A stretch of DNA of 64,000 nucleotides from Aedes albopictus (GCF_035046485.1 NC_085138.1:271541694-271605693); one strand, 5' to 3'; numbered from the stretch's first letter, positions 39,412 through 51,882 are shown. The notes: generated by a model not told the origin, from the letters alone. Numbers and translations: made by a program.

Positions 39412-42246
39412 GGAAAGGCAGAAATGTTTGGTACAATCGAATTTGAGCAAAGATTCTTTTGCATTCTAAGTACGGAACGTTTCCACTTTACAGCAGAGCT
39501 GTTTCAACGAAGGTTGACGTTATTAGCGCCTATCGGGAGGCAGCACAACTGCTTCGTAGCTGCTTTGGCAAGCAACAACAGCAGCTAAAAGTAGTCGTTT
39601 CGGCAGTAGGTAGGCAGCTTGGGGCGCCATCAAAGTCTATAAACGCGTAAAATAATATTATTTTTAAAAACCGAATAAATAAACACGATGGAAACACAAA
39701 GTACGAAATAACCACACAGAGTCACTACACTAGTAGGTAGGTTGGTAGGGTAGTGTTGTCCGTTCGCGTGAACCCATTTGTGCGAGGACGCATGGTCTTT
39801 CGCTGCTATACGGTCGTTCTACGGATGACGTCGGTGGCGACTTTTTAAATATCGCGACGGGTATAATTGTACACGGTCGAGTTTTTACCTTTCCTTTGTG
39901 GGGGTTCATGGGTGCCATGTTTTGCACGCAGCTGATCTGAACAAGTCGATGTTCTGTAGCGATTTGTTTATTCTTTTGATTTGAGTGATTTGACGCAAAA
40001 CAAGCTTCTGTATGGTTTTGATGTTTGAATTTATAAGTGTTGGATCTAAATCTAAATTGATTTTGTTTGATGTTGCAGTGGCAGGGGAAATTTCTCTCCA
40101 TGATTGATGTTGAACTTCGGGCTTACCATTGAATTTTTTACTCTAATTGGTAATACCAATGAATTTGTTTACGTTTGGATATTGTTTTAAACAGATCCGT
40201 TAGTAGGTATAAATATTTTGATGATATTTTCAATATATCGTAAATGCAACCCTCAAAAATCACTATTTTGAATACCATGAAAATAAATTTTCGAGTCGAA
40301 CCTCTACAAGGACGTATCAGTTTGTGTTTAACGGTCAAAGTTAATGAAGCTTTCAGTTTTCCAACAAATTCTCACCACGTCAACCATAGTGAAATTGGCA
40401 AACTTCGACATTGGCACCTGTCGGAACTTCCATTTTTCTGTTGCTTCGGTTTCTCCATAGTGTCCGTAGTAATGTTCTGACGGCAACACCCTCTAGATAG
40501 ATAGAGTAAGTTAATCAAGAGGTGTCTAGCCTATCCAAACATACTGAACCGGCTGCAGACTTTTTGCAAACTTTTCCCTCTCCATTTGCACTGCATTCTA
40601 TAGGTACTTGGGGGAAAATGGTTTAAGATGCACTCATGGTATAAATAGCTAAACGCAGAAATCTCGTGGGTAGCATCATGTGGACATAGCTGTTGTGATT
40701 TTCAGAAATAATTTTAAAAAATATTAAATTTTGGGAAATAGGTAGTTTGCAATATGGTATTTTGAACCACTTTCCCTTTGCACAACATGCCGGCATAACT
40801 AATTCAATCAATTATGAACACCATAACTTGCGCCGCACCTCTCCCTCATCTATTTCACGTTTGATGCTCCGTCATGCAGAAGTGAAATGAAAATGTGGAC
40901 ATTGTAAACCCCCCTCAAGCCCCTTCCCGTACAGATGAAAGTTTTCCCAACTTGCTGCCTCCCAGAGGACCCAACTCAGACAACAATACCAACTCTTACG
41001 CCAGAGCGCGTTCGAAATATATTCGAAAATAGCACAAAAGCGGTTTGGTTCGTAAGCCAATGACGGCTGACACTCCGGCCGGCACTAGGCTATTGTAAAA
41101 GTTGGCAAACTTTTCTCCGCCAGTCTGTTGCGCTTGCATCAGGAATTCGCTCTCTTCCCTGTCTGTCACAAAATGTCGCCTCTAGATTAAACTGGTGCAG
41201 TGAAACTTTAGACTTTTAGAGAGACCGAGAGCTGCAGCTTTGTTGAAAAAAGTCGTATCTTATCTGAATATTTGATATGGCAACCACCCTCTCTGAAACG
41301 ATGCAACTTCGGTTTGGGAACAATCGATTGAGTACGGCAGTACGATTCTGACACTATCACATGGGACAAGATATGGAACGAAAAAGTTACAATTCGAGAG
41401 AATCGATTTCCGTGCGCACCGGAATTTAGCTGTGCCTAACCGCACGTCAAGTGTAATCTGGTCTCAATATTCATTTGCGGGGAGACCGAGAAAGAAATCT
41501 AGAGTAAACCATAAACCGAAACATCTAGCTAGGTATATAGCCACGGGTATGTTTTGTTTTCCGAACATTTTCGGCTGTGATTTGCAGATGACAGTCACGA
41601 AGACGTATACATCAGTGATGCCTTTAGATGCGACTTTCTGATAAATTCTTTCGAATCTTTTGCTTCAAAGGTCAAAACGCATTCAATGAGTTGCAGTTGG
41701 AATTGTCGCTTTATTCGATTTCTCATACTATATTTATTCATTTGAGGCATTGCATTTTCGTTATTATCGGGCAAATATATTTGAAATTTAAATATCTGTG
41801 TAGAATTATGCTGAGCTACTGATTTGTAGTATTTTTTGCCCAAATACATATTTTAAAAAGAAAAAAGGTGTTTCTAAACATAATTTGAAGAACTACATGA
41901 TTTCAAATATCTTAGCTTAGTATCTGAAAGCAGAATAGTTTGTTGTTACTTGCCAAAAACCCAATTTCGGATTGTCTTACTCAGTCATCAAGTTCAAGAC
42001 CTGCACCGTGAACCACCAGCGCAGCGTTCTAGTCCCTGATACAAACGGAAAACCCCTTTTATTGCGCTTTCTGATTCGCTCTTCTACAGTCGCTAACACT
42101 AGACAAGTCTGAATCCCATACACGTGACCCTTGTTTTGCAAGTGTATACATGACTCCAAAGAACAGGGTTGGACTAGAAAAGCAATGTTATATATATACA
42201 GCAGGACGTCGTCCAATAGCTGCTCATCATGAGGCGGGGATCGCAT
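39412..42246. other. Mostly non-repetitive interval, no gene identified
   Basis: 39.4-40.1, 40.9-41.3 and 41.3-42.2 kb contain no recognised repeat. Open frames of 60-123 codons occur, none with a recognisable domain. A CAACAACAGCAGC run lies at 39575. Confidence 0.3.
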
Positions 42247-42760
42247 AAGGGCCTGTTCATATACTACCTAGACTCGAAGGAGGGGAGGTTGGTTTCTGGC
42301 AAAATTCTACAGTTCATTTAAATTTCTGATCTGAAGGGTGATCTCAGAAAAATGATTTTACGTAGTTTATGGAGAGCGCTTAAGGTAGACGTATCTGAGA
42401 GGTGAGCGGAATACGTCAGCTACTGCCAGTAGCCTACTGGATATGCTATGTAGTTCGGCACTGAATGATGGAAGACCGAATAGATTGGATCTTACCACAG
42501 GGTGGGTCTGCATGGCAAGTCGACTACGATTTTCATGATTGTGACCACTTCCCATATCTTGACCCATATTCTTTTGTCGCAAGCCGTACACTCCCCCATC
42601 TACTGTGTCAAGACTTGGAGCATTGAGTATTGACAAGGCAGACCGGGACGGACGGCTCATCTCGAGATATCCGTCGCCAACTTCCTGTCACGGCGTACTG
42701 AGTCCTCTCAAGTTGAATGCGTTAATCCGTGAGGCACGTCGATCGTAACATTTCAAAGAG

Positions 42761-43453
42761 TGGGTCAACGTTGTATGGGGAAAATTAAACTTTGATCGCA
42801 TCAACCCGAAACAAAGCTTTTTCAATCTATATTAGCGTCCAAAACAACTGTGAAAAATTTGGAAACGATTGGTTGCGTCCCCGTATTCCGCATTGTGATT
42901 GAAATTTGTATGATATTTAGTATGAGGAAAAGTATTTTTTTGTATTTTACTCATAAGTTCAGATTTTTTTTTTGTCTAAAACCATGTAGCTAATGAATTT
43001 GAAGTGAAGTCTAAGATATGCTGAAAAACTTTGCCGAAGACCGCAAAGTGATTTGACGCTCATGAAAAAAGTTATACGCTTGGTAACTTAGGCCAAAAAT
43101 TGATATTTTATTATTGTTGTTATTCCTTTATGTGTTGAATGTTTAGCACAATCAGACGATCTGAACGTAATTACTTTTTTCAGAAGTGTCGGATCACTTT
43201 GCGGTCTTCGGCAAAATTTTTCAGAATATCCTGGGCTATACTTCAATTAGTTCATTAGTTAGATCGTTTTAGACGAAAATTTTCGATTTATGAGGAAAAT
43301 GCAAAAAATCACGTTTTTCCATTCTAAATTCCATACAAATTTCAATCTCAATGCGGAATACGGGGACGCAACCAATCGCTCCCTAATTTTGCTTTTTTTA
43401 CGCTAAAAGGAATCGAAAAAGCTTTGTTCCAAAAAAACGACTTTGTTGACCCA
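42761..43453. mobile_element. Fold-back MITE, about 690 bp
   Basis: TGGGTCAACG at 42761 is mirrored by GTTGACCCA at 43453. Both arms carry TTGGTTGCGTCCCCGTATTC and TTGCCGAAGACCGCAAAGTG, with moderate divergence. Confidence 0.75.
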
Positions 43454-43469
43454 GTCTTATGTCTACATA

Positions 43470-43722
43470 CAGCTATTCCATAGAAAAACGATATAGTGCA
43501 ACTTCGATTATTGTGAAACAAGTTGACAGTCAAAAAGTTATGTTTTTTTGAAAATTTTTGTTTTTAAAGACATAGATTTTTAGAATCACCCTATCTGAAA
43601 ACTGGTCGCCCTAATGACGAAATAAAAAAAAATATGGGTCTAATTATTTTCGAAGAACTACGAACCCACTAAGTTTCACGACAATCGGAGTTGCACTATA
43701 TCGTCTTTCTATGGAATGGCTG
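43470..43722. mobile_element. Fold-back MITE, about 253 bp
   Basis: CAGCTATTCCATAGAAAAAC and ACGATATAGTGCAACTTCG at the left are mirrored by CGGAGTTGCACTATATCG and CTATGGAATGGCTG at the right. Confidence 0.7.
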
Positions 43723-43768
43723 CATAACTACATGAGGCAGCATAAGCATGATTTCATAATGCACCTAT

Positions 43769-44997
43769 TTTTTTTCTATTATAGACGTTTTAACCACAGG
43801 GGTCATTCGCGTCTGGCTTTATTTAATCATAATCATAATATTTACATGTTTTACATAGTGTCACAATGTTTTATATAGGTCTATTTCTTTTACAAACTTT
43901 ATAACTTTGTTTTCTTTTTCTTTACTATTTTGTAAGATGTTTTCTAGTGTTCCGGAAATGCCAATTGTTTTTCTGATTCTTTTGAATTTAGTACAATCAA
44001 TTAGTAAGTGTTCGATGGTTAGTTTGCATTTGCAGCTTGAACATGCAGGGAAGTCCGCATAAGGAGTTAACAGAAAATCATGGGTTAAACGTGTATGTCC
44101 GATCCTGATTCTGCTTAATACCTTTTGCTCGTAGCAATCCTTACGATCTATCCATTTAAAAACATCCCTCTTTACATAATTCAACTGTGTTCCTGGATTT
44201 GACGAGTTCCAATCTAGTTGCCAAGCTTTCCAAATCATTTTTCTGATCATTTTTTTCGCATCGTTTGCAGGAAGATCCACATTAGCTAGATCACTGTTTT
44301 TACCCTCTTTTGCTATTTTATCAGCATATCCATTGCCCTGTATCCCAGCGTGACCAGGGACCCATACCAACCTAACATCTTTGGATTTTAAACTTTCTTC
44401 GCACTGTTGAACCCAAGGATGTTTTAAACAACCCCCTTCCAATGCTCTTATATAACTTGCACTATCCGTAAATATAACGTTTTTAGTAGCCGAAGGAGCT
44501 TTCTCTATGGCTGACCATATCGCTCTTATTTCTGCAGAGAATACTGAACATTCATCATGAATTTGACCCTTACCTGTAAATGTTGCGGAATATACTCCAT
44601 ATCCTGTTTTACCATCACCTTTCGATCCATCTGTGTAAATTTTAAGGTACGTTCTGTATTTCGTGTTGGAGATTTCGTTGAAACAAGCCTGAGCTTCAGT
44701 CGCGCTGCAACCAGCCCTAAGTTTATTAGCCAAGGACCAGTCTACTCTTGGAGTTTCAAGGTCCCATTTTTGACTACTCCATCTGAATAACGGAATAACT
44801 TTAGGAAATATTTGTCCTGTTATGGCCTCATAAGAGGCACTAGCTCTTTGTATTAGCACTAGATCATGATCTGTGCGTCCCAATTCCATCATTTTTATTG
44901 CCAGATTGGATTCGAGCAGTGAAGCAAGGTATTCAAAAGGCAATTGACCTGATTCGCAGCAAATAGCCGCAGTAGGACTTGTACAAAACGCTCCGGA
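43769..44997 (-). mobile_element. I-clade LINE, 5'-truncated, 13-bp target duplication
   Basis: ATAATGCACCTAT occurs at 43756-43768 and 44998-45010. On the minus strand the copy begins within the RT C-terminus, runs through an RNase H domain and a 3' untranslated region, and ends in AAAAAAAA next to the left duplication. The clean duplication and intact frame indicate a relatively recent insertion into the RT fragment at 45.0-45.9 kb. Confidence 0.9.
43861..44997 (-). CDS. I-clade LINE ORF2 C-terminus with RNase H domain
   Basis: About 378 codons read without a stop. RNase H, which would remove RNA from the cDNA hybrid during retrotransposition, shows its acidic residues in order: IYTDGSKG (D126), FSAEIRAIW (E159), IFTDSASY (D181) and GHAGIQGNGYAD (H219, D229), numbering from the first ATG in flanking DNA. 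Then comes the GHTRLTH segment and a zinc-knuckle C-x2-C-x7-H-x4-C (322-338), typical of I-clade ORF2 ends. The start lies within the tail of RT (SGAFCTSPT). The RT catalytic box and endonuclease are missing, so it is not autonomous. The first few codons (MHY) come from the flank. Confidence 0.9.
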   Translation of the reverse strand, partial: SGAFCTSPTAAICCESGQLPFEYLASLLESNLAIKMMELGRTDHDLVLIQRASASYEAITGQIFPKVIPLFRWSSQKWDLETPRVDWSLANKLRAGCSATEAQACFNEISNTKYRTYLKIYTDGSKGDGKTGYGVYSATFTGKGQIHDECSVFSAEIRAIWSAIEKAPSATKNVIFTDSASYIRALEGGCLKHPWVQQCEESLKSKDVRLVWVPGHAGIQGNGYADKIAKEGKNSDLANVDLPANDAKKMIRKMIWKAWQLDWNSSNPGTQLNYVKRDVFKWIDRKDCYEQKVLSRIRIGHTRLTHDFLLTPYADFPACSSCKCKLTIEHLLIDCTKFKRIRKTIGISGTLENILQNSKEKENKVIKFVKEIDLYKTL

Positions 44998-45011
44998 ATA
45001 ATGCACCTATA

Positions 45012-45880
45012 GATCACTGATTACTCTTGTGGATCCGTTGGCCTTAAGCTCGCAGGTAATCATTGAAATCATTTCTCGATCGAGTATCCCCAGTCAACCA
45101 GTCTTCGTGTAAGGTGTTGCATAAGATGTTAAAGTGGAGGCGATATGCGTACATTTTACATGCGCCTAAATGAAGGCATGCACGCATAAGGCCTCCACTT
45201 CATCATCTTATGCAACATCTTATACGGTTACTGATTGTCTGGGTCGTTACTCGATACTGTCGTACGCCGCCTTTAAGTTGTTGAACAGGTAATGATTTGC
45301 CGCATGGTGACGATTTGGTCCGTTGTCGAGCGGCCATTAATAAAGCCGGCTTGATAACTTCCCACAACCTCATTTGCTTTGGGTGAAAGAGTACGGAAGA
45401 TGTAAGCGGCATTCAAAATGGTGATCGCTCTGAAGTTCACACATTCCAAATGGTCGCATTTCTTGTGGATGAGGCAAATTATCCCTTTGTTTCGGTCCTC
45501 CGGTAACTGTTCGATTGGTGGCCAACTTTTCCGGATCCATCTTGATGAGTTCAGCTCCGATATGATTGCTACCAGCTGACGTGTTGTTCTTGAGCTAGTG
45601 GATAAATTTTCCATAAACATGGCAGTTGGGTCGCTGTTGCTCTCTGCTGTACTGCAGTAGTCATTTATCCCGCTGCCTTGGTCCTCCATGTCTGCGCTCC
45701 TCGCATCATTCAGGTGTTCATCGTAGTGCTGCTTCCACCTTTCGATCCCCTCACGTCCTCAGCATCTTGACAGCTACCGTCCTGATCAATGCACATTTTG
45801 AATCGCGGCACGCAGCCTTTGCGGTATGCGTTAAGCTTTTCGTAGAACTTCCGTGTTGAAGCTTGAAAGTACATAAAATT
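45012..45880 (-). pseudogene. Decayed non-LTR reverse-transcriptase fragment
   Basis: On the minus strand three frames carry recognisable pieces: RKFYEKLNAYRKGCVPRF upstream, then QLPEDRNKGIICLIHKKCDH...FRAITILNAAY and YQAGFINGRSTTDQIVTMRQI (138-codon frame 45273-45689), then LKAAYDSIE (RT motif A). Past the MITE at 45089-45243, a further piece reads MISMITCELKANGSTRVISDL. The order matches an insect endonuclease/RT LINE (the group containing IIxPIHKKGD...LLNAAYK). Frameshifts, a stop and deletions make it non-functional. Confidence 0.8.
45089..45243. mobile_element. 155-bp palindromic MITE, CCCAG ends
   Basis: CCCAGTCAACCAGTC...GTGTTGCATAAGATG is mirrored by CATCTTATGCAACATCTTAT...ACTGATTGTCTGGG. 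The terminal CCCAG(A/T)CAA matches the element at 31839-32809, of which it is probably a deleted relative. It is inserted in the RT fragment. Confidence 0.75.
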
Positions 45881-46529
45881 TCATTGGCGGAAAACTATTA
45901 GAATTATACCTCTTCAAAAACTTTTTTTAATAAGTACCATTAAAAAACGTGAAAAATTGTTTTTGAAATATTTTGAAAACAATCAATTTTAGAGATTCTG
46001 TATTCTAGAATGTATTCTTCAAAGTTGTTATGTATTATTGGAGTGAACAAAATTGTGGAAGTTTGTATTGTCCTAAACATTTTAATTATTTAAATTGAAC
46101 AATGTTTGAAGTGTTTTTCTTAAAGTAGCAGTTTTTAAATATTTTTAAATAATTGTAAAGAAAGACATACAATTCACAGAGATAAATTTTTAAGTTATTT
46201 CTGTGCTGCAGTTTAAATTTCAGGACGATTGTTTCTCTGGAATTCATACAGCTCTCAAAATCTGACCATTTTCTATTGCCAGTACTGTAGTTTGAAAATG
46301 TTTAAGAAATTGCTTAAATTATGTACATCCAAGGAATTCTCCCTATAAAAATTAAAAGTTTTTCGCAATATACCCTTTGGCAATAACGATTAATCCGTTT
46401 GGACGTCTTATACAGCAAACATGCATGTATTTGTCTGAGATGTGACAGAAATTGCTCTCTTATCCTGCTTCTTAGTGTGAATATTATAAAGCTTTTAAGA
46501 ACAAATATTTTAATAACTGGAAATATGCA
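45881..46529. other. AT-rich sequence, no gene
   Basis: No open frame or repeat of note. Confidence 0.3.
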
Positions 46530-46531
46530 TA

Positions 46532-46726
46532 GGATATTTGTTCCCTTATTAAGCATGCGGCTCCCATTTTCATCCTACTTAAAACAAAGGATAGAAGCAC
46601 TTAGTCTTGTTTCTTATTTTTGTATTTTTTGTTGGAAGTGAGGACGCATGAAACCACAAAGAACGGAATCAATCGGTGGCATAATCGCATATTTGAGCGT
46701 GAGATTACTTATGCCACTCGTACCCC
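46532..46726. mobile_element. 215-bp MITE family, third copy (diverged)
   Basis: GGATATTTGTTCCCTTATTA to CCACTCGTACCCC, with the same internal blocks as 14092-14306 and a short internal deletion near the right end. Confidence 0.75.
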
Positions 46727-46729
46727 ATT

Positions 46730-47982
46730 AAATTCATAAGATAGCATCAGACAAATATAGCTGTGATTAATTTAAAAAGCTAAAATTTAAGTCATCGATC
46801 TTTCGAACATTTGGCGTAGTTTTTTACACCATCAATCTAGCAGTTTCTCTATGAATGTTAAAGCTCCACTTTCAACGTCGTTGGAACGCCAGGCATGCTT
46901 TCTTCCGCGTGCCTGAACAAATCGATCTCAGACATAGTGGATCCCGGCTCGGTCGAACACGTGGTTTGATTTACTCTCTATCATGTACGAAAGCATGTAT
47001 ATGTCTCCCCATTCCAAACAAGTGCTCTACATATGTACCATACATAGTTAGGTGGTTTCTTCATCGTCCACCACAAGACACACACATGTCTTACACTCCA
47101 CCGATAGCATGTTCGTGCGCACTAGTCCGTGTGCTGGGCTCCTTTCGGGCTGCGCCACATTCCGTACATGTGTAACCTACCAACAACGAGCGGCAGAGGC
47201 CATACGAGCAGGACACTCACCTTGCAAGACAGCATCCATCTTTACACTCGATTGCACCATATTTCACCACTCTTGTGTGAACAAGGTAGCGATTGAAAAA
47301 TGCCTACGACGACGATTCAATGCAAAACCGTACTGACCTCCAAAAAAAGCTTAAATAGCTGCCTCACCTCCGCCAATGCCATACCACACCGGCCTGTGGC
47401 TTGGACCTCGATTGCAGTACTATATGATGGTGCATTGCATAACGACGTTCACACACCCCCTTCTATCGCCACCCCGTCGTCAGTCTGATGTTGTGTGCTA
47501 AAACGTCGAACCATGCCAGAGCCATCAGGCCTCATCTCATCTCTATCGCAAGCTTTCGTGCACTCCAATTATCACCAATTTGCAGAATGTTTAGAATAAT
47601 CGTTTTAAATGGAATAATAACAGCATTCAGCGTGTCGTGTGCAATACTCGCAGTCTAGTGCGAAAAATACGTTTACAATCAAATAGCGATTTCAGAGGCA
47701 TCAATTTAGTGTGGTTGTCAAACGTGCCATGATGAGCGAGATTAGTGTCTTGTGAAAAAAAACGTCGATAAATAAATGGCTAGAGGTGTGTTAAACATAA
47801 CAAGAGGCTTTGAGATACATCCGATTGACAAACAGTCAGATTGCGAATAAATGAAAGCATTATTACACTGTTCAGACGGGACTTCTACGACTAAAATCTT
47901 TCGAATTAACCAAACTGACGAACCATTTCTGTTTTGAAGTTACATATACTGTTCAGTTAGAAATGACAGCACTTTTTCTGTC
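46730..47982. other. Non-repetitive interval, no gene identified
   Basis: 46850-47560 is GC-richer with several short open frames lacking recognisable domains. Confidence 0.3.
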
Positions 47983-48006
47983 TTTAGACGTTCCTTTGTA
48001 ATATTC

Positions 48007-49292
48007 GCTCTCTGACTTTTTTTTTCGTGTCCGTAAAATTCGATTCGGCGTATTATTGCGGAAAGTATCGTCAAAATGTCGTCCTTCCGGTGCGTCGATC
48101 CGGGCTCGAGCGGGAGTGGATCGAGTGTGGTCGCGACGAGCGGGAAGTTTTGTGAGTTGGTGAAATGTTTGTCGCGCAAGTTCGCTGAACGCCGCTTGAT
48201 CGCCATGAAGAAAAATATGAAGAGAGCAAGGAAAAAAATGTGAAATGCTCTATACGGTTCCTTCGGGTAATTGTGCGACGTTCCGGTGGCGGTTGTTTTT
48301 TTTTAGTGAAAAATGAATTGGAAATTTGAGTGTTCATGTGTCCACCGCACGCAAGACTACACGTTTCGCAATCTAAAATGCCTAAGTGCCGGGTTATAGT
48401 TTTATTCCGTTGTTGAGGCGATTTGTAGTAGTCTACCAGCTGTATTTTTCGTGAAATTCGAGTGGGTTTTGAGTTAAATGTGAAAAAACGTGTTCCATCA
48501 AGAGAATTTCTATAACAAATTCTGAAATACTGCACACAAGCCTAATCAAAAGTGGTGAATTTTTCGACCCAAAATGAAACCAATCATCAAGATTTAGCAA
48601 CTGGACATCACTGAAGCAGAGAAAATCAACCCCTCCCCATCCCCTTAGCGGATCCAACGATGCATTATTCAAATTTGGTGAGAATGTTTCATGATACATG
48701 TTTTGCTCTTTTATTTTCATTATTATATACATACAACATTATGATTTCTTATATATCGGAGCGTTTGGTACGGTATGTCCACGCATCCTTCCTTCCCTGT
48801 AGATTCATGAAGTGATTCGAAGTTAAAGAAAAAATAGTAGAATAACTAGCCACAGAAGTCCAATGTCGCGACTGTTCATGTGACTAACATCTAGTTTGCC
48901 ACGCCCTTACAGCTTCAGCAGCGGTACTAGAAGTGTCAAGTTAAATTTGTTTACCAAAACAAAAGGTCCTCAACAAGATGGCCACTTCAAAATAGTAAGT
49001 TATTATAATTAAAGTTATTAAAATAATTAAATGAGAAAAGTGACTACAGCGCCATTGGAGTTCTAGTGTATTTCTATTGAAAAAATGCAATGAATTCGAA
49101 ATATTTCAAAGAATCATCTTTGCGGTAAACGCTACGCAGTAGGCCTGGCCGCTTTGACGCTTGTGTCATATCTCTGATATGCTGCAAGCATCAATACTGA
49201 CAAGAAAAGTAATCGGGCGTAATCTAACCCGATTATTTTCCAGGATGCTTTCTTGTACTGGCTGCGTATGTGTTAGATTAGATTAGATTAGA
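48007..49292 (+). mobile_element. 1.29-kb retroposed unit with 24-bp target duplication
   Basis: A 24-bp direct repeat (TTTAGACGTTCC...GTAATATTC) lies at 47983-48006 and 49293-49316. The unit ends in GTTAGATTAGATTAGATTAG directly before the right duplication, a short-repeat tail of the kind left by target-primed reverse transcription. The 5' part is CpG-rich and contains a 55-codon frame; the 3' part (GTAATCGGGCGTAATCTAAC) looks like a LINE 3' untranslated region. It may be an internally deleted LINE or a chimeric retroposon. I cannot name the family. Confidence 0.75.
48076..48243 (+). CDS. 55-codon open frame in the retroposed unit
   Basis: ATG (context TCAAAATG) to TGA. The product is Ser/Gly-rich at first (SFRCVDPGSSGSGSS) and then basic (ELVKCLSRKFAERRLIAMKK, ending in KRARKKM). 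Codons are clearly GC/CpG-richer than the flanks. It may be the start of a LINE ORF1 cut short by deletion. A GTGAGT donor-like site sits inside (about 48150), so a spliced host origin is also possible. I do not recognise a family. Confidence 0.35.
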   Translation: MSSFRCVDPGSSGSGSSVVATSGKFCELVKCLSRKFAERRLIAMKKNMKRARKKM

Positions 49293-49316
49293 TTTAGACG
49301 TTCCTTTGTAATATTC

Positions 49317-51000
49317 TCAATATCAGCTGTAGTGCTGCCTTTTGGCCATAACATGAAGGACTGTTTGTTTCTTGATTGCTAATTATACTTAGTTTGATCA
49401 CCATATGATAAAAAGTTTAATAAATATGAATTCATCAAATTTGAAGGTTTCAACATAAAATTTTTGGAAATCTCGTTTACTTTGTCCTTATGTGGAACAA
49501 TTTAATGTAACGAAACCTTCTATTGGAATACATTTTACAGAACATTCGGGTAATATGTTTGAACGACTTGGAAGTAGATTCTTTTTTAATGTTTCATCCC
49601 AAAATCAAGTCATACCAAGCAGTTGAAGTACTTTCCTAACACAAGGAAAGATTCGATACGAACATAAGCAAACCATACAGCCACGTGCTCATATAAATTT
49701 CGCACGAGTGTTTATGTTTTTTCATCTTCAACCACTGAAAGCCGCAAGGCCGTTGCGTGGTGATGGGCGAAAACGAGAGAACTGTTCCATCGCTGTGGGG
49801 CGTTTGCGTTGGGTTTGCGATTCCAGCAAATTATCTGGTTTATTTTAGCTTTCGAAACATCATCGCCTTTAGTAAACAGTTGGCCTCCCCATCTACCTAA
49901 TGATGCAGTCAAGTGCCGGTCAAATGGTTTGTTGCATTTGGAGAACGGCTTTTGCATGGATATTTTGCTGCTAATTCACGGTATTCAAAATGGTACTTGA
50001 ACCAGTGATTTTTGTATACTCGTCAACTTATACCTAGAAAAAGAACAATGGAGTATCAAAACTCCGCTTCCACAAATGACTGGACATGCAGGAAAAATTC
50101 GCTGAAACTACTGTTTGCCGGCCTGTTGAGGTGCTCTACTTTTATAACCTTTTCCGCATGTTAGTTCTTACACACTTCGAAAAAATCTTGTAATTTTGTG
50201 TCATATAAGTCCGACATATAAAAGCAACACATTTGACGCAAAATTGTGTGCGAACTTATTTTTACAGGAAACGGAAAATGTTGGACTCATGTAATTTTAC
50301 CGCAACAGCTCAGCGCGTCGGCTGCTTGTATACATGATTGAGAACTGTGCTATTTATAGCACCGAATATTGAAACAAAAAAATACAAAAAGTTCCATTCG
50401 GGAATCGAACTTCGATCCTCAGAGTGTCAGTTTTCGATCTTGCTCTCTCGGCTGACTCACCAAGTTGAAGAGAAGGCAGTCGAAGATGAACAACTTCTAC
50501 CATAAACGAACTTGCCGGTTCGGCTGTCGCGTCGTCACTGCTGGCGTCAGCCGGCATCGCAGTTTACCACTGCATCGGCTGATGGCAACGGATTGTCATT
50601 TCCAAGTTTGTGGCTCAACTCGGTGTTAAATTTATGAGCGGTTTACATGCTGTTTCACCTTCGTAATAAACTAATTTCCAATCGACTGCAGTCTTCATCT
50701 GATTTTGTAAGGTGCTGTTTGACAGTTCAACATCAGTAAACATTATGTTTCTGTAACATATCGCGTAAATTTACAGCACAGAGAACTAAATTATCAATTC
50801 TGTGATTTAAAATTATGGCTGGAAGAACTCAAACAATACAAACTTAATACGAACGTCACAAAAAGTGTGAAAATGTGGCACATTTATGTTTATGTCAAAG
50901 CTTTTTCAGGCAGTTCGATCAATTGTGTCACTATTAAAATTGAGATTTTTTTAGTGTGTAGCACTACTGATAGCTTTGACTTTCCTTCATAGTTTGAACT
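49317..51000. other. Mostly non-repetitive, no gene
   Basis: Only a tRNA-like segment near 50.4 kb stands out. Confidence 0.3.
50384..50480 (-). repeat. tRNA-like segment
   Basis: On the minus strand GGTGAGTCAGCCGAGAG (A-box-like) is followed about 45 bp later by GAAGTTCGATTCCCG (B-box-like). A cloverleaf is not convincing, so it is probably an old SINE head. Confidence 0.35.
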
Positions 51001-51121
51001 ACTGGTCTTAGTGATCTTCGCTGTGAAATCAGTCCATGTGCCTTCTTTGGCATCCCAGATGATCTTCCTGACCCTGGCACCAGCAAACTAGGCCTTGCGG
51101 GGTCATCATGTGCCAGCCTAT

Positions 51122-51240
51122 GAAGGACTGTTAGCTGTTTGTGTTTGATAGGTCAGTAGACCTCGGTATTCCACCATGGTGCTCTTTTCAAACCACCTAA
51201 TGGTGGATTTTTATATGGTGAGACGATCAACTCACCATTT
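51122..51240 (+). repeat. 119-bp direct repeat, left copy
   Basis: GAAGGACTGTTAGCTGTTTG...CGATCAACTCACCATTT is repeated at 53773-53891 with a handful of differences. The repeat holds the junction between a PWWN-type LINE fragment (minus strand) and a palindromic MITE piece. Confidence 0.85.
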
Positions 51241-51882
51241 TGACGGCTGTTCGAGTCCGTATGAAGTTGATCATCAATATTAACTTCTTTTCTCGATCAG
51301 CCTAGATAGCTGTGTAGTGTCGGTAGCGATTGTCTTAACCCATTGGACCTCAGGCGACTTTCAGAGCTCGTCTTTGATGGAACACACTCAGCGAGGTGAC
51401 GAAACTGAGGCCATGAAGGTATCCCTTTTAGGGTTAATTGGCTAAGAATAGCACCGTTCCGGTGGTAAGAATCCACCAACAGGTGACCCCTAGTTCATGG
51501 TGTGATGCGGCTTTATGCTTACCGTGCCTAGAAATGAATGGCTAGGGGAGTCTTATAAAAACCTAACCGCTAACGGAGCCTGTGGAGTACCAGGGCGCCC
51601 TCAACAGTATGTAGCCCTTACTGCGCTAACCTGAGCAATAGCGCGGTGGACCTTGTGTTTCTCCGAGACAATCAGCTGCCCTTCTTTAGTCTCACTTGAG
51701 GCTTAATAAGGGCGGGATTATGAAGATGTTGTTAATTAGTTTAAATTTTCACCTATATGGTTTCGCATTATGCGATTTACACAGTGTATTCTGTGTATCC
51801 TCGCCTTTGGCGTTTTCCAATCGATACCGATTTGGTTTTATTGTTGCTGTTCTTTGTTGTGCTGTTGTTGCGAAGAGTTTAA

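Noticed and set aside
39730..40101. 123-codon minus-strand open frame
   Set aside because: No recognisable domain or gene context; left uncalled.
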